A DNA stretch of 36,407 nt from Chara braunii (lineage: Eukaryota > Streptophyta > Charophyceae > Charales > Characeae): the NCBI GenBank assembly GCA_003427395.1, contig BFEA01000008.1, positions 3,997,876 through 4,034,282 on the forward strand, written 5' to 3'. Positions 10,132-21,493 of the stretch are shown piece after piece; the stretch's first letter is position 1, and each line of letters starts with the position of its first letter. The translations under genes were made by a program, and so were the position numbers. The notes under the pieces were generated by a model. That model saw only the letters and a list, made by a program, of their open reading frames with translations, had not been told where the DNA came from and searched no databases.

Positions 10132-10559
10132 GATTCATATAAGGTCTAGATGAGGCCATATAAGGTCCTCACAATTCAACCGGAGTTATCTTGGCAACAT
10201 CAACTAGTTTAGCTTAAGAAGAAAAACATTAAACAAACAGACAAAGTCCCAAAACAGCAAAGCAAAAGCTCCTGAGCACTAGAAGCCTGACCAGACCCTA
10301 GCCTCAAGAGCTTTTGAACGACAAAGTCCCAAAACATTAAACAAACAGACAAAGTCCCAAAACAGCAAAGAAGAGCCTCAAGAGAACTGACCTAGAGACG
10401 TAACCAATTTTGAACGACCACTCTGCGTAACTGACTTGACCACACGGACCCTAAAACGGGGCCTACAGGTCGCCTATGCATTGGCAGCGATACACTGCCA
10501 GCGATACACTGCCATACCGAGTGACTAGGTACAACCTCGCTAAAAGTCGAGCAACTACC
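10126..10559 (-). other. LINE-B 3' UTR with direct repeats
   Basis: The region is non-coding between the ORF2 stop (10560-10562) and the poly-A tail. A block of about 38 bases including AACATTAAACAAACAGACAA occurs at about 10225-10264 and again 108 bases further on. ATATAAGGTC occurs twice near 10136-10167. CAGCGATACACTGCC occurs twice in tandem near 10485-10513. Confidence 0.7.
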
Positions 10560-13500
10560 TTATTCATAGCCTACCTCCCTGCAGGTGAATAGGGTCGAGT
10601 AGAGGTTTGCTGTAAAGTCCCCTGTCAGCCATCGGGAGAGTACCAGTCTACCTTCTAGCCAGACTGCTGCCAAGCTATTCTTCTTTGCCCAGGACCTCAG
10701 GAACCATAGTCTAGCTCTGTACCTTGCCGGTTCTTGTTTACTAAGAACCTTGCTTCTCCAGTCCACTACCAACATCTGCCGCAACGTGGCTTTCATGCCC
10801 CACTTGAGAGCAGCGTTTGAAAGATATTTATCTTGAAAAAGGATTGAATTCCTTTCTTTCCAGACCCACCACAGTGCCGCATGGCGATTGCGACATAGCC
10901 CCAACCTGAACCGTACTTGAGAGAAGGACGGAGTATTCTTGTGAGTGTCCAGCTTAGGTGTCATGTCACCTCCTCCAGGCCTCCCAGTTCTTTCCAATGG
11001 TGGGCCCACCACCTCCAAATGCGCGCTGACAGCGGACATTCGGATCCCCCCAAAGATGGCTTGATAAACAGACTCTCAGCATCCAGCGGTGCCGCGTGAA
11101 CAATTAGCCAAATCAAGGAAGCGCATTTGGTATTTGGCAATCTATCACAAACCTTCCACATTTCTTGATAATACGAAGCTGACAAAGGGACCCCATTGGC
11201 CGATGAAGGGTGTACAACTTGGATCTTCGCGGTTGAGCTCCCATTCTTCTGCAGAATATGCATGCCCAATTTAACAGTGTAGGAGTTAAGATTCGGGGAG
11301 CCTATAACCTTGGGTCAACCGTAAAGGCCAGTATCTACTCGCATTTGTCTGATTGGTATACCCCCTGTACTGAGAACTGGGTAAGTAACACCTATTTTCG
11401 TGAATTGTATCGACACCCGTACCTGTTCAGTCATACACTATTGTGAGGTAGAACATTCTTCTACAAATTGCAACGCTTCGCTTAAAATTTCATTTTGCTG
11501 TTTTCGTATGCAAACCTCCGCTATAACTCGGCTTGATCAACTATCTTATAGAATCTCTGGTCGCCACTGCTCAATGACAGCGAATGCACGTACCATTCGT
11601 CTCTAACAGCCATTTCGTCAAAACGGACATATTATATTTTTTGAATGAAACTAAAATTGAGCTTTTGGGCCGAAATCCGGTCCAAATTTTTGATTTCTGG
11701 GGTTTCGGTGTTCCTAGAACGCCGGACCCCCTAGATGTATCTAGTCTTAAGCTGCGACCAGATATATCTAAGGGGTCCGGTGTTCTCGGAACGTTGGACC
11801 CCAGGAGCCAAGACTTTGGACTAGATTTCGACGTAAAAACTCAATTTTAATTTCGTTCAAAAAAATATGTCCGTTTTGACGAAATGGCTATTTTTGTCGT
11901 CCACTCCTGCCATAAGCAAGGTTTTCCACTCCGCTGCGATTGCATCCACGAGTTCCTTCAATCTCCCTTCCACGTACCACAGCCGCCCCAAAATTTTCTT
12001 AACCTCTTAGGGGGTACGCCAACACAGTTGAACCTCATCCCAGATATCCTCGATCGTTACTATCCCCTTTTCTATCCAAGCTCTACCAAACTTTCCCCTG
12101 CCAGCCAAAGCTGGAAAACAATTATTATTACCCTGTTTTATCCTATGGCTATCAAACAGCGGTTGTCTCAGGATTTCGGCCCTTGTGGTCGGTTCATCTA
12201 AAACTTTTGCCGAGACTGACCTTCAAACCTGCAGAACTCCGTTCCAAAAGGGGGATTTTTGTATGCTCCTCTTATAAGAATCGAGAGTGAGGAGTAACCA
12301 CACATCCTCCGATCTGCATAGGTCCCAATCCTTAGCTAGAAGGTATTCCGCGAGCGTCACCCAGTATGTGTCCTCGGTGTCGTTGATGGCTCTAATGGGC
12401 CATTTGTAGAGAAGGGTTGCATTCTGGTGTTTTGGGTCCAGTAATGCAAGTTCCCCCTCTCTTTTGACTGTTGTCAACTTGTCCCATGCAAGCTTGGATA
12501 AGAAACCCACCTCCTCCTTTGCGTCAGGCTTCCACACATACCTCGTTGCTGCACCTTTGATTTTCCTTGCAGTGGCTTTGCCCATACGCCTGAGTGATCC
12601 TGCATACCACAGTTAGGAGAAAACTGAAGCGTTCAGGATCAGTGCTCTTCCCATAAGAGACAGTCCATGGGTTGACTTCCACTTTTGAACTCTTTATTCC
12701 ACCTGATCTAACAAGATTTGGTCTTGCACCTTGACACAATTTTGCAAAGATACATGTATCCCCAAAAAATGCTCGGCGGTGTCTGCATGAATTTTCTTCA
12801 TCCCCAAGTCCATACAGATGGTGTATTGGTCAGGTGAGAAAAAAACAGATTTGTTCCAATTAACTTGAGCTTCACAAAGATCATAATATTCCATAATTAT
12901 GGACTTAACTGTCGCGATAGGCCCATCCGTGTTTTTGGATATAATGGACAGATCGTCAGCCAGGGCACTAAAGTTATGTCTGATGTTATTCAACATAACA
13001 TCCATCTGGATAACAAACAGAAGGGGCGCAAGGGGGCACCTTTGCCGCAGGGAGCGCGTTAATGGAAATGAGTCGGATATGCGACCGTTAATCATGATCG
13101 AGGTCGTTGAGAAGCAATAAAGTGTTTTAACCCATGAACAGTATGAGAGACCAATTCCTACATGCTTCAAGGAAGTGATCACAAAGGTCCAGTTGAGTCT
13201 GAGTTGACCCGATCATAGGCCTTTTCTAAGTCCAAAAACAGGGCTGCCATATCTAGCTCTTCTTCTGCGATCACTTCTATAGCCTTAACAATCGTGAGTA
13301 TATTATCTAAAATTGATCCTCCTTTCACAAATGCCCCCGTGGTCTGCCCCTACCAACCCAGGTAAGAAGTCCGCTAACCCGATGGTCAATGTTTTGACCA
13401 ACAACTTGTACACTATGTTCAAAAGTGAAATGGGGCGCCAATTGCGAATATTATTCTTCTCAAATTTTTTAAACAGCAGTGCAATTAAACCTTAAATTTT

Positions 13501-14741
13501 GGTCATTGCTGCCGGTAGGGGGGTGCCTTGCAATACCTCATAATAGACATAAACCAAAATTTTGGAAAACAAATCTCAAAACTTCAAAAAGAGTTTGATC
13601 GGGAGGCTGTCCTCCTCTGAAGTTTTTTTCTCAGCCATTTATTTTGGAGCGTGGGTAAGCTCTTCTGTCGTGATTAGTCTGTCCAATAGGAGTCTGCCTT
13701 ATGGCGGGATTCTCGCCGTGGTATTAAGCCAAAACGAATAGGACTTAGACAAATCCCTATCTATATCATTCGCCAGTTTCCTGGATGTCAAGATATCCTT
13801 AAAGTATGTCACTGCGTATTCACACATGCCTATATTTTTGGAGGTATGATGGAGGTTAGGGTCAAATGGGTGGGCAAGTTCCTTCATTATCCTATGTTGT
13901 GAGTTCTGGTGCTTGATCAATGCGAAAGTCTTTGTGGTCATTCTATCCAATTTTTCCATGCCCTTGACTTTGCATATTTCCAACAACAGTTTCTGCATGT
14001 TGGACTGAAGTTTCTCCCATCTGATTAACCATCGTAACCTCTCCTTGGCCCAATAAGCGTCTGAAACCGGGTGCAGACCCATTGCTACTTCTGCTTCTTC
14101 AATTTTTTTTTTGCATTCCTCCTTATCTCTGTTCCTAAAACAAATATTGATCCTAGAAAAAACAGAGAGTGTTTTGGATATTATGCGCAACCCTGCAAGC
14201 CGTTCCCCTTTAATAGATGAGAAGCAGGGTCTGGCTTGTTCCGAAGCTTTGTTCTGCTCGTCTACCACTCGCATGTGCCTGCATCTTCAAGATTTTCTAC
14301 ATTACGTCTGAAAAAAACCCTTTCCCGATCAATACATGACCCTAGTAAGAATTGGGCGATGACAAGGTAGTGGTTCGAGAGTGGGTCCACTACAGGGGTA
14401 ATAGCTGTTAACGATTCCCATGCCAAAGCACGTACGAAGATCATGTCTAACCTGCGTTGTGACTTGGGAATTGGGTTGTTCGTTCGTGCAAGATCCTTAT
14501 GAGTAAGGATGGTTGTCCCTCCTTTTGTGCCATCTGTCGGCAGTGTCGAGGCCCACAATTGAGGGTCATCTCACCATCTACCCCGGTCCCTAATCTTTTG
14601 GCTGTCTAGCTTAGTCTCTTGAAGGCAGATGATTTGTGCGCGCCGTTTATGGATCCACGTTTTTAGATGTGCGCACTTCTCTCTACCGTTTGAGTCACAC
14701 AAACCCCTCACATTCCAGGAGACCAAGGCAAAACGGTTCAT
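10560..14741 (-). pseudogene. LINE-B ORF2: EEP endonuclease, reverse transcriptase, C-terminal finger, broken
   Basis: The ATG at 14741 opens directly into SWNVRGL (14700-14720) and ICLQETKLD (14604-14630). Then come RLDMIFV (14433-14453) and SNHYLV (14361-14378, the SDH-type catalytic box with Asn for Asp), so this is an apurinic-type EEP endonuclease. Reverse transcriptase follows: NWRPISLLN (about 13417-13443), LFLDLEKAYDRV (about 13209-13245), RQRCPLAP, and LADDLSI (about 12943-12966). A finger region with ECPLSARIW lies near 11070. The first stop is TGA at 14571-14573. An 11-base duplication after the AYDRV box (near 13192-13210) shifts frame. A palindromic R1 copy interrupts it at 11609-11888. 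It ends at TAA 10560-10562. Confidence 0.93.
11609..11888. repeat. Palindromic double copy of R1 inside LINE-B ORF2
   Basis: The 280-bp insert begins GCCATTTCGTCAAAACGG and ends CCGTTTTGACGAAATGGC. It consists of an inverted R1 unit and a direct R1 unit joined near 11740-11775. The two halves are diverged (for example AATATAATATG versus AAATATG in the loop). They therefore look like two units or an old foldback, not a recent inversion. LINE-B protein similarity stops at DDKN on one side and resumes further on. No clear target duplication is seen. Confidence 0.8.
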
Positions 14742-16422
14742 TTAGGGGGAGCACGGTCAGAATGTTCATGAATGCGGTCTGCCCCTTTGCTGGGCATCTT
14801 TTTCTGACGTTCCCTCCTTCATTCTTTCTCTGGGAGGGAGGCTGAGGTGCGACTGTTCCTGAAGAACAGGGATGCCAAATTCCTCCCCTTAAGCTTGGAA
14901 TTGCATTCCACTACGAAATCTGCTGGGAGGCCATCTTCCAGTTGGACCCGTGTCAACAGGGGATTGTTGATACTATCAAACCACCCGCTGGGGGTCAGAC
15001 GACTCCTTGTTCAAGAGTGGGGTAAGCATCCGAGGGGAGCCGAAGATTCATGAAAGGAACTTACATGCAATGCAGAGTCCTTTCAGAACTTTGTTTGACC
15101 ACCCTCCCCGTGGTCAAGTTTGGGATCACTCTGCAGGGAAATCGGTTGTTCAAAATATTGTTAACGCATTTCAAAATAGCTTCATTATCTGGCGGGAACT
15201 CTGTTCCGAAGGACGCCAAAGTCAGAACGTTATTACCCAAGTCGTGGCAGAGGATGAGGACCCGTTTTGAGTCAGGTACACAGATTATCAGGACAATCCA
15301 CTTAAACACCGAGTTAGGGTCGGTCGGGACTGTTGGCACACCTTGCGCCACGTTTAATTGAGGTTCCTCTTTGTTCCGTTCTTTATCAAGTTATCAGAGG
15401 AGCTCTGCTGTAGGGACGATTGATGAGGTAGAGGATTCATCCTCCGAAAAGCTAAGGGAGCGAGGCGATTTTTCGCCTGATAAGAACATTCTGTGTTGTT
15501 TTAGTGGGCTCTTGCCTTTTCTTGAGAGCAACTGTTGGCTTTCCTCTACCTCTGACTCCTTACCGTCCGCTGCATTTGTGGGGCCATCCTGATGCTTCGT
15601 GGCCGAATGGTCTTCATGACTTCGCGACTTTGTGCTTTTAGCTCTATAGCATGACCCTTTGCTTCGATCTAGGTCAGAGCCTTTTTGTTGCGAAGCACCA
15701 GACTGTGGGGTTGCGGCCACAAAAAATTCCTCTATGATATGATTTTCCGACAAACCGGGCTCTTGCGCGTTCTGTTGATGGATGGGTTTTACCGTTTCCA
15801 ACAGAGATGCTATAACGCCTGGAGGTAACGGCTGAGGCTCGAAGATCGGATTAATGTGTTGGTGAAAGGGCGATGGTGGGCGGACATAGTCCTAAGTTCC
15901 CGGGCTCGCCCAGTATCCTCGACCAAAACTTGAGGTGGGTACATAAAATTTGCCAATCGGAGGCCCTGACCCCATTTGAGACACTGGTCTAAACACGAAC
16001 GATTGTGGGGGGATCGGGGGGGGGGGAGGGACTGGCCCTGTGTGTGCCGGATGAGGTGGTTGAGGGTAAAAAGGCTGCTGGGGGTGAGGGTAAACGGGGA
16101 CTCCGAATTGGTATTAGGATGGTTGGTGGTGGTGGTAGGGGTACACTTGATGTTGTGGAGGGTGATGTGGCTGGGACGCCTTGGGCTGAGGGTGGCGGTC
16201 GGAGTGCCTCTGAGAGTATGATGTGATGCGTGGGTGAATGTCAGGGGGGGGGTTATGGGGAGTTGCGGTGGGGCCGGAATTCGGACCCTGATTATGACTA
16301 GATTCAGGGCCACCTCTGCTGGGTGGGGGGTTTCTATTGCCGCCTCTACCGCCCACAGAGTGAGGTTGCGAGGATGATGCAACACCTTGTGTAGTAAAGT
16401 GCAGGGGATGGTGCGGGCAAAT

Positions 16423-17247
16423 NNNNNNNNNNNNNNNNNNNNNNNNNNNNNNNNNNNNNNNNNNNNNNNNNNNNNNNNNNNNNNNNNNNNNNNNNNNNNN
16501 NNNNNNNNNNNNNNNNNNNNNNNNNNNNNNNNNNNNNNNNNNNNNNNNNNNNNNNNNNNNNNNNNNNNNNNNNNNNNNNNNNNNNNNNNNNNNNNNNNNN
16601 NNNNNNNNNNNNNNNNNNNNNNNNNNNNNNNNNNNNNNNNNNNNNNNNNNNNNNNNNNNNNNNNNNNNNNNNNNNNNNNNNNNNNNNNNNNNNNNNNNNN
16701 NNNNNNNNNNNNNNNNNNNNNNNNNNNNNNNNNNNNNNNNNNNNNNNNNNNNNNNNNNNNNNNNNNNNNNNNNNNNNNNNNNNNNNNNNNNNNNNNNNNN
16801 NNNNNNNNNNNNNNNNNNNNNNNNNNNNNNNNNNNNNNNNNNNNNNNNNNNNNNNNNNNNNNNNNNNNNNNNNNNNNNNNNNNNNNNNNNNNNNNNNNNN
16901 NNNNNNNNNNNNNNNNNNNNNNNNNNNNNNNNNNNNNNNNNNNNNNNNNNNNNNNNNNNNNNNNNNNNNNNNNNNNNNNNNNNNNNNNNNNNNNNNNNNN
17001 NNNNNNNNNNNNNNNNNNNNNNNNNNNNNNNNNNNNNNNNNNNNNNNNNNNNNNNNNNNNNNNNNNNNNNNNNNNNNNNNNNNNNNNNNNNNNNNNNNNN
17101 NNNNNNNNNNNNNNNNNNNNNNNNNNNNNNNNNNNNNNNNNNNNNNNNNNNNNNNNNNNNNNNNNNNNNNNNNNNNNNNNNNNNNNNNNNNNNNNNNNNN
17201 NNNNNNNNNNNNNNNNNNNNNNNNNNNNNNNNNNNNNNNNNNNNNNN
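16423..17247. other. Assembly gap (825 N)
   Basis: A run of 825 undetermined bases inside LINE-B ORF1. The long open frames crossing it are artefacts of N translation. The zinc-knuckle region of LINE-B and part of an R1 copy are expected inside. Confidence 1.
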
Positions 17248-17312
17248 GGATTTTGGCAAAAAAAATCAGTTTTGATTTCGTTCAAAAAATATAATATGTC
17301 CGTTTTGACGAA
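17248..17312 (+). repeat. R1 copy 4, truncated by the gap
   Basis: GGATTTTGGCAAAAAAAATC, then TTTCGTTCAAAA, loop AATATAATATGTCCG, TTTTGACGAAATGG: the 3' half of R1 with its intact terminal stem-loop. On the minus strand it interrupts LINE-B ORF1 just after KKEPE. The rest lies in the N run. Confidence 0.85.
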
Positions 17313-17934
17313 ATGGTTGTTCTCCGGTTCCTTCTTAGTAGCCCATCTTTGAAAGGAGACCTAATACAAAGTGTTGGTCTCATCCAATTTAATTTTGTCC
17401 GAGTCCTTACCAACCATAAATTCAGCAATCTCTTTAGCGGTGGCAACATAGGAAAAGACATTACCCCCCTCGCTCTTCACCCTGCCTCGTTTCAAGGAGG
17501 GGTTCACTGCTCGATTTGAGTACCACCCTTCCTCGTAAATTCTGATCAACATTTCCTTAATTTTATTTGGAAGTGATTTGGCATCATCCTAAAAAATGAT
17601 AACTACCATTCATTCTTTTAGCCATTTTACTGCCGCGTTGTTCAGTTCGGAGTTAAGGGTAATCTGAGTTGTTCGGTCGTCGATCTCACAACTACCATGA
17701 TTAAGACCCACCGGAAGGATCCCATCCTCGAAGCATGCCGCAATCATAGAGCAAATCGTGTCTCCCTCGGCATCTTCCGAGGTCGCCATGTCGCCAAAAG
17801 TTCGGGACGCTCACACCCAAATTGGTTTCCAGACCAGTACTCCCCTTATCCTGTTAATGAACAGCACAGTAAATGCGGACGCAACCTAACCGAAGTTAAT
17901 TCACAGTCTATAGGCTTAGGAGGCGGGGCCTACC

Positions 17935-17950
17935 GGTGAGAGCTTTATCT
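17935..17950 (+). repeat. LINE-C left target-site duplication
   Basis: GGTGAGAGCTTTATCT. It is repeated at 29105-29120 as GGTGGGAGCTTTATCT, 15 of 16 identical, immediately after the LINE-C poly-A tail. The single difference is an A/G transition. Confidence 0.92.
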
Positions 17951-19631
17951 GATTTTCAGTTTTCAGATCGGATTGCAGGGAGCCCTGCAGATTTGAGTTA
18001 TCCGAGTAGTAGCCGCACATCCAGAGGATAGGTGCCTAACGCACGCGCCCTAGAGATCGGCATCTTTGAGCTGGAGATGTCACGGGCTGACGTGAAGCGA
18101 GCTCCTGACACGTGTCTTTCGTGGAGATAGGTATCCCGCGGTAGTGCTTCTAAGTGGCGTCCTTCGACATGCACACAAATGCTGCTTTCTCACTTGGAAA
18201 CATTCCTTCGTGACAGGAGTAAGGCGGAGTATTGCTGATTGAAGAAAGTATGTGTGTACAGGATCGCTGGAATCAGACGCGTCAAGTGGACAGAATGGCG
18301 GCTTTGGTCAACGAAGAGTACACGATTGTCCCTCCACAATATTTCCCAATTAAGTAACACCGTTCTCGTTCGTGAGAGTGGGGCGAAAGGAAATCGTTGC
18401 AGAAAGAGGCTATTTATAGTTGACAATACAGGTCAAAATTCTCAAAGAATCAGTCAAAGGTAGCGTCAAAGGTTGAGTCAAAGAGCCCTGCTCCTTATCA
18501 GAGGGTTGGAGAAATATACATTCAGGAAGCAGAAAAGGATACGGCTAGTACAACTGTCCCCACACTACATAAAAGAGGAATGAGAGTCAGAGTCAACGCT
18601 TTTCACTAAAGTACAATAAGAGTAAAGTTCAGTAGGGAAGTTAGTTAGAGTAAGGATTAGAGGAGAGAATAGTAATCAAGACTGCCACAAGAGGAGAAAC
18701 TGCGGAAGAAGTAGTAGAAACCAACATGAGATGACAGATCAAAAGGTATGTGCTACTCCCTCGACTTCCTCTACTCCAGATCCCATACCCTCCCGTGTAT
18801 GTTTTTCTGTTTCCCTCCACGATTCAAAAAAGTCTCCAGCCAGGAACTGCTGAATTAATGACAAAACAAACACGGTTATCATCAACGAAGAAGTAATTCA
18901 CAACTTTACTACAGAAGACATAGAGTATCTACAGTGAGACGAGATAGGGAAGTACTAGAGGAAGATCTCGTAAACTCACACGAATCATCTGTGAAGTTAC
19001 CCATCTTCCCAGAAAGGGTCTCTTCCCCATTCTTTCTCTTTCCCCCCCCCCCCCCTCGCTTGCTTTCTCTTGCCACTGGCAAATCTACCCTCAATCCATT
19101 GTCCCTCCACGTGTCTCTTCCCCCCACCTCAACTTCAACCCCTTCCCCCACCCTCCATTCACCCGATAAATTATCCTTTATCCCCTCAGGCGTCTCCCCC
19201 CCTCCCCCTCCTCCAACCACTAAGTTATCCCTCATCCCGTTAACCGTATCCTCCCCTGCCACATGTCTCCTTCCTATAACCCACACTAGCACCGTCCCCT
19301 CTTCCGTATTCGATTGCTTACTCTATCTCCTTCTAATCTATCCATCCCTCCTCCACCCACTAAGTTATCCTTCATCCTGTCAACCGTATCCTCCCCTGCC
19401 ACGTGTCTCCTTCCTCCAACCCATACTCGCACCGCCCCCACTCCCCTATTCGCTTGCTTACTCTATCTCCTGCTAATCTATCCATCACGTACCATCCCAC
19501 GAGCCTCCCCCCAGCTGTCCTACTCAGCGATCCAAAAATTTGTCATACTTCTGACGACCTTTACCAACATCCCCAGAGCTGTTCATACCGACTGTCCCAC
19601 CTCCACACAGGGTCCCACCTTCTGATGTTCA
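17951..19631 (+). other. LINE-C 5' UTR
   Basis: About 1.68 kb without a credible long frame. The first half is mixed sequence. From about 19020 it becomes C/T-rich and contains the tandem units described separately. A three-fold TCAAAG motif occurs near 18455-18483. As in other LINEs this region should hold the internal promoter, but I see no definite promoter element. Confidence 0.7.
19217..19497 (+). repeat. 140-bp tandem units in the LINE-C 5' UTR
   Basis: Units begin CCACTAAGTTATCC at 19217 and 19357, so the period is 140 bases. Both contain CCGTATCCTCCCCTGCCAC and GCTTACTCTATCTCC. A third, more diverged partial unit seems to lie upstream (TAAATTATCCTTTATCCCC near 19168). The layout resembles the promoter monomers of other LINE families. 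Confidence 0.85.
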
Positions 19632-20266
19632 TTGCCTTTTCCTCACATTCCAGGCCAGTTCGGGCAAGATGTTCAAGATGACTTCAAAAAGGGCGAAAGG
19701 GCAGGATTCCCTTCTGTTCTATTACGGGGCAATGCGCCACAATTTGTTCAGGCAGTTGGGGACGATTCCTTACACCAGACCCAGCTCGCCCAATCATACT
19801 CATCACAGGATAACACCAATGAACAATGCAAATGAGAATCTTTGGAAGACGAGAAACGCAGCGAAATGGCTATCCCATACAGCACAAACCACAACAAACA
19901 GGGAGCAATTTCCCTATACTCAGGAAGAGCATCAATCTCATTTTCCCCCCCTCACCGGTCAAGGAGTCCATCAACATCAAGCCCAGAGGGAGAAGGGGGA
20001 ATCCTCATCTTCACAGCAGGGGGAGCCTCGACCTCCTCACTCCCTCATTCCAGATCACAACAATGCACATTCTCAATTACTCCACAAGAACTTCGAAGAA
20101 CAGTCCTTAGGTAAATCAACAGGGAAGGAGACAATCACAGAGGATATGATAATGCAAGACCAAGATGAAATTCTCACGGAGGAAGAAAGATGGTTGGAAC
20201 AGAATGAGAGGGATCAAGGAGCCTTCCCGAACAAAAGGGAAGATTCGTCCAAAAAATCAGAAGAAA

Positions 20267-20655
20267 CATGGGCACTACGTTGCCACTTGTACACACTCTC
20301 CTACGAGTAGGGATTCGTACTCTTGTACTCGTACGTTACTCGTATGTTAGGGGCCCCGCACGAGATTTTTTTTTTTTTTTTTAATCCGGTATTGTTTTTA
20401 TTTTGTTTCTTAAATTCTGTTAAGAATCTAAAGATGATGCTCAGCCAAATGTTGCTTGTTTTGTGTTTTTGCATCACATAGTTTTTTTTCGGATTTTTTT
20501 GATGACTTGTTTTTTTTTTTTTTTTTTTTTTTTGCTTTTTCGTACGGGGGCGTACAAGACGTACAGGTTTCCGTACAAATCCTGTACAGAAATAACCTGT
20601 ACGTTTCGTACGGGAAGCCCCCGTACGTGTACTCTATGCAACGTAGCATGGGCAC
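20267..20655. mobile_element. GTAC-rich foldback element with 8-9-bp target duplication, inside LINE-C ORF1
   Basis: CATGGGCAC occurs at 20267-20275 and 20647-20655. Between them the ends are inverted: CTACGTTGC at the left (20275-20283) and GCAACGTAG at the right (20638-20646). Excising the insert joins EETWA to QRIRTTLQDK in one frame, so it entered an intact ORF1. Both arms are rich in CGTAC/GTACG motifs. The centre is a T-rich stretch with runs at about 20366-20382 and 20512-20533. An 8-bp or 9-bp duplication fits hAT- or Mutator-type transposition. There is no coding capacity. Confidence 0.82.
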
Positions 20656-21445
20656 AAAGAATTAGGACGACACTCCAGGATAAAATGCTTAATGTGACCA
20701 GGCCAGCCGTAGGTCCACCGGGAGCTCCTGCAGAAGAATTAAGGATTCCACGTAAAAACCTCTCCTCTGCGAGGGCCTAGTTTCTTACTCTTTTCCTCCT
20801 CCCTTTAGAACAGAAAGTGATAGAACAAGGAGGAAGAAAGACTCTGATGAAATCCTACCCAGCAGAGAAATTGCCACATAGGGATGCGATCTATACAAAA
20901 CATGCGAGCAATTGGATTTTTTACAATGAGGGAGCGAACAGATCAACAAATGACAAGATAAAATGGATCTGCAAAAGACTGGAGGCAATGAAGGAAAGCA
21001 CGAAGGCTGTCGCAGAATTCTTTCTAATTCAGCCTATTTCTCCGACAGTTTTTACCGTTCTTTGCCTCTTCGAGAATGCCAAAAAAACGATTGACAGTTG
21101 GAAAAACTTTTTTGGGGCACCTCACAAGTTAGGATTTATCAATGGATGCCAAAGAAAATCAGTCCGGAAGAAAAAAGGGACCAGCTGATGAGAGACTTCT
21201 ACTGGGTTGAGCTGAGACACATTCCAATAGAAGTCCAAGCAGCTTTCGTTCACGACTTCGGACAACAGTTTAAAATAGTGGATTTTATAGACCCGCTCTC
21301 ATCCCACGTGGCAAAGAGAGATGATTACTTGATGCTTGCTCTGGATCTTCAAAAGGAACAACCATTCTCAATGGATGACATAATCTCATATAAGATGGGA
21401 GGAAGGATTTACGAAATCCGCACGGCCCATAAATTCAGGCCCTGG

Positions 21446-21493
21446 TGTTTCAAATGTAAAGCATATGGACATTTGAGCACAGAATTTGCTTGC
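21446..21493 (+). other. Zinc knuckle of LINE-C ORF1
   Basis: CFKCKAYGHLSTEFAC: Cys at 21446 and 21455, His at 21470, Cys at 21491, giving CX2CX4HX6C. Standard knuckles have CX2CX4HX4C, so the last spacing is two residues longer. Confidence 0.85.

Larger units (their letters stand above)
14695..17789 (-). pseudogene. LINE-B ORF1: nucleic-acid-binding protein with Pro/His-rich linker and C-terminal domain, broken and gapped
   Basis: The start is ATG at 17787-17789 (MATSEDAEGD) in a GGCGACATGG context. The frame runs with two stops through VKWLKE and FMVGKDSDKIKL to LYQVSFQRW, which aligns with the pre-knuckle region of LINE-C ORF1. An R1 fragment and the N gap follow. Sequence emerging from the gap (ICPHHPLHF) matches the residues just after the LINE-C zinc knuckle, so the knuckle itself lies in the gap. 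Next come a Pro/His/Gln-rich linker (about 16400-16010), an acidic Ser-rich region (15801-15394) and a C-terminal domain (about 15350-14800) shared with LINE-C. The last frame overlaps the ORF2 start by 47 bases and ends at 14695. Confidence 0.85.
10101..17950 (-). mobile_element. LINE-B, non-LTR retrotransposon, minus strand, near complete
   Basis: The 25-T run at 10101-10125 is its poly-A tail on the minus strand. Reading leftward from 17950 it shows a 5' UTR remnant, ORF1 (ATG at 17789), ORF2 (ATG at 14741) and a 3' UTR. It contains a palindromic R1 insertion (11609-11888), an R1 fragment (17248-17312) and the N gap. LINE-C sits at 17950/17951, upstream of ORF1. The LINE-B 5' UTR may therefore resume at 29121. 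LINE-B is the same superfamily as A and C but a distinct lineage. Its 3' UTR lacks their stem-loop. Confidence 0.88.

Noticed and set aside
15810-17352. Open frames of 320-490 codons on both strands
   Set aside because: Most of their length is the N gap; only the flanking parts of LINE-B ORF1 are real.
18909-19476. Long Pro/Ser-rich (+) and Gly-rich (-) open frames
   Set aside because: They are products of the C/T-rich tandem units in the LINE-C 5' UTR.
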